A stretch of 64,000 nucleotides of DNA from Spongilla lacustris (taxonomy: Eukaryota > Porifera > Demospongiae > Spongillida > Spongillidae). Below, one piece after another: positions 63,345 through 64,000 of the stretch. The notes beneath the pieces are model-generated. The model did no database searches. It was not told the origin of the DNA and was given only the letters and a program-made list of their open reading frames with translations. Where the stretch lies: the NCBI GenBank assembly GCA_949361645.1, contig OX442434.1, positions 6,958,008 through 7,022,007 on the forward strand, given 5' to 3'. Positions within the stretch are counted from its first letter, which is position 1, and the number at the start of each line of letters is the position of its first letter. The translations under genes and the position numbers were made by a program.

Positions 63345-64000
63345 AAAATGAAGCCGGCTAGACTGTGACATTACAAAAGCAATAGCTTACGGAGAGGAAC
63401 GGAGAAATCAATTACATGTGAAATAATTAAAGCTTTTTAGCTTTTAATCTCGTATTGCGCACCTTCGCAAATGCCGTACATAATTATAAAAAATTATACA
63501 GATACTCCTACCACTTCTTTGTAACAGTATGTAAAAATCATTTCTTAAGTCGAACTAAATCGTCCGAATTTCAGCAAACCGCGAATGTCCTCGAAAATTT
63601 GATAAATCCGGACCGATCTTCCCAAGCAGTTGGACTTAAGATGCCAAATCAACCATATATATAGGAGATCTAATGTTGTACTTACAACATAAATTTGAAC
63701 TTACTGTTACATTCCTGGTGGGAGTTGTGATTGAAAAATGAGCGTTTGACCGTTATTTGTTTACAAGTAGCCAAGCTTTGTTTACGTGTGCTAATTAGAT
63801 TAATACCACAGTTACTTACACAGAAGTGTTTGCTGAATGTGAAAATGTAATTGCCCTGCTCTAAATATGATCGGTTGAAAAGATATAAGCCAAAAACTGA
63901 GCAAAGTTAATCATACCCTTAGTGACTGGCATAAAGAATACAACAAATATTAGTTAAGTGGCTTTTTTAAAAATCTACATACATGTCTCTCTTCTTTAAT
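63345..64000. other. AT-rich, no recognised feature
   Basis: A 69-codon plus frame (63455-63664) has no family features. Nothing else is supported up to the window edge. Confidence 0.4.

Overview
The window is eukaryotic and metazoan. It contains split genes with GT..AG introns and animal-type domains: a receptor-type tyrosine phosphatase tail, a Bcl-2 family protein, a UHRF1-like epigenetic regulator, spectrin-like and Ig-like fragments, and pyridoxamine-phosphate oxidase copies. It is unusually rich in DNA transposons, reverse-transcriptase (RT) elements, microsatellites and poly(G)/poly(C) tracts. The palindromic octamer TACATGTA recurs throughout. A marine basal invertebrate, probably a sponge, is my best guess. 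That is inference from gene content and repeat style, not proof.

Layout. 0-9 kb: a decayed piggyBac-like element (182-1410), a minus-strand gene built of tiny exons (about 1.7-3.4 kb), a fold-back element (4541-4752), the last two exons of a tyrosine phosphatase (5024-5285, minus), a 180-bp tandem repeat, an OTU-like fragment and a Bcl-2 homolog (7973-8492) with one frameshift. 9-20 kb: mostly repeats, an 0.8-kb segmental duplication (12.43-14.02 kb and 22.16-22.97 kb), a 764-bp TIR element with 9-bp target duplications, a PD-(D/E)XK nuclease-like gene (16.2-17.3 kb, minus) and an RT tail fragment. 20.6-21.9 kb: four exons of a UHRF1-like gene whose tandem-Tudor exon is absent and whose introns are (GT)n arrays. 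22.9-25 kb: a nest of truncated RT elements with (TAA)n tails. 26-35 kb: relics (hAT-like transposase, LTR-type integrase, two tandem PNPO pseudogenes, Ig-like fragments). 35.3-37.5 kb: a nearly complete but broken piggyBac-like transposase. 37.9-39.5 kb: a higher-order minisatellite.

40.76-46.49 kb holds the most interesting object. A 4.4-kb element carries one long ORF (Cys-rich N-terminus, RT, CCHC plus restriction-like endonuclease), yet it is bounded by short terminal inverted repeats, flanking TA dinucleotides and clusters of a GTGGCGA motif, as in a cut-and-paste DNA transposon. A 1.16-kb copy without the ORF, in opposite orientation and with the same ends and TA flanks, sits 160 bp away inside another small TIR element.

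47-57.5 kb: nested MITEs, a large inverted repeat, a tyrosine-recombinase relic and a Tc1/mariner-type MITE. Most of these lie inside the 7.1-kb intron of a two-exon minus-strand gene (57538-49549) encoding an integrase-type HHCC zinc finger protein, possibly domesticated. 57.6-64 kb: microsatellites, a 1.5-kb minisatellite and little recognisable coding sequence.

Most genes here are partial or broken. The dominant theme is nested mobile DNA in and around a few host genes. All similarity statements rest on recognition of family motifs from memory; no database search was run.
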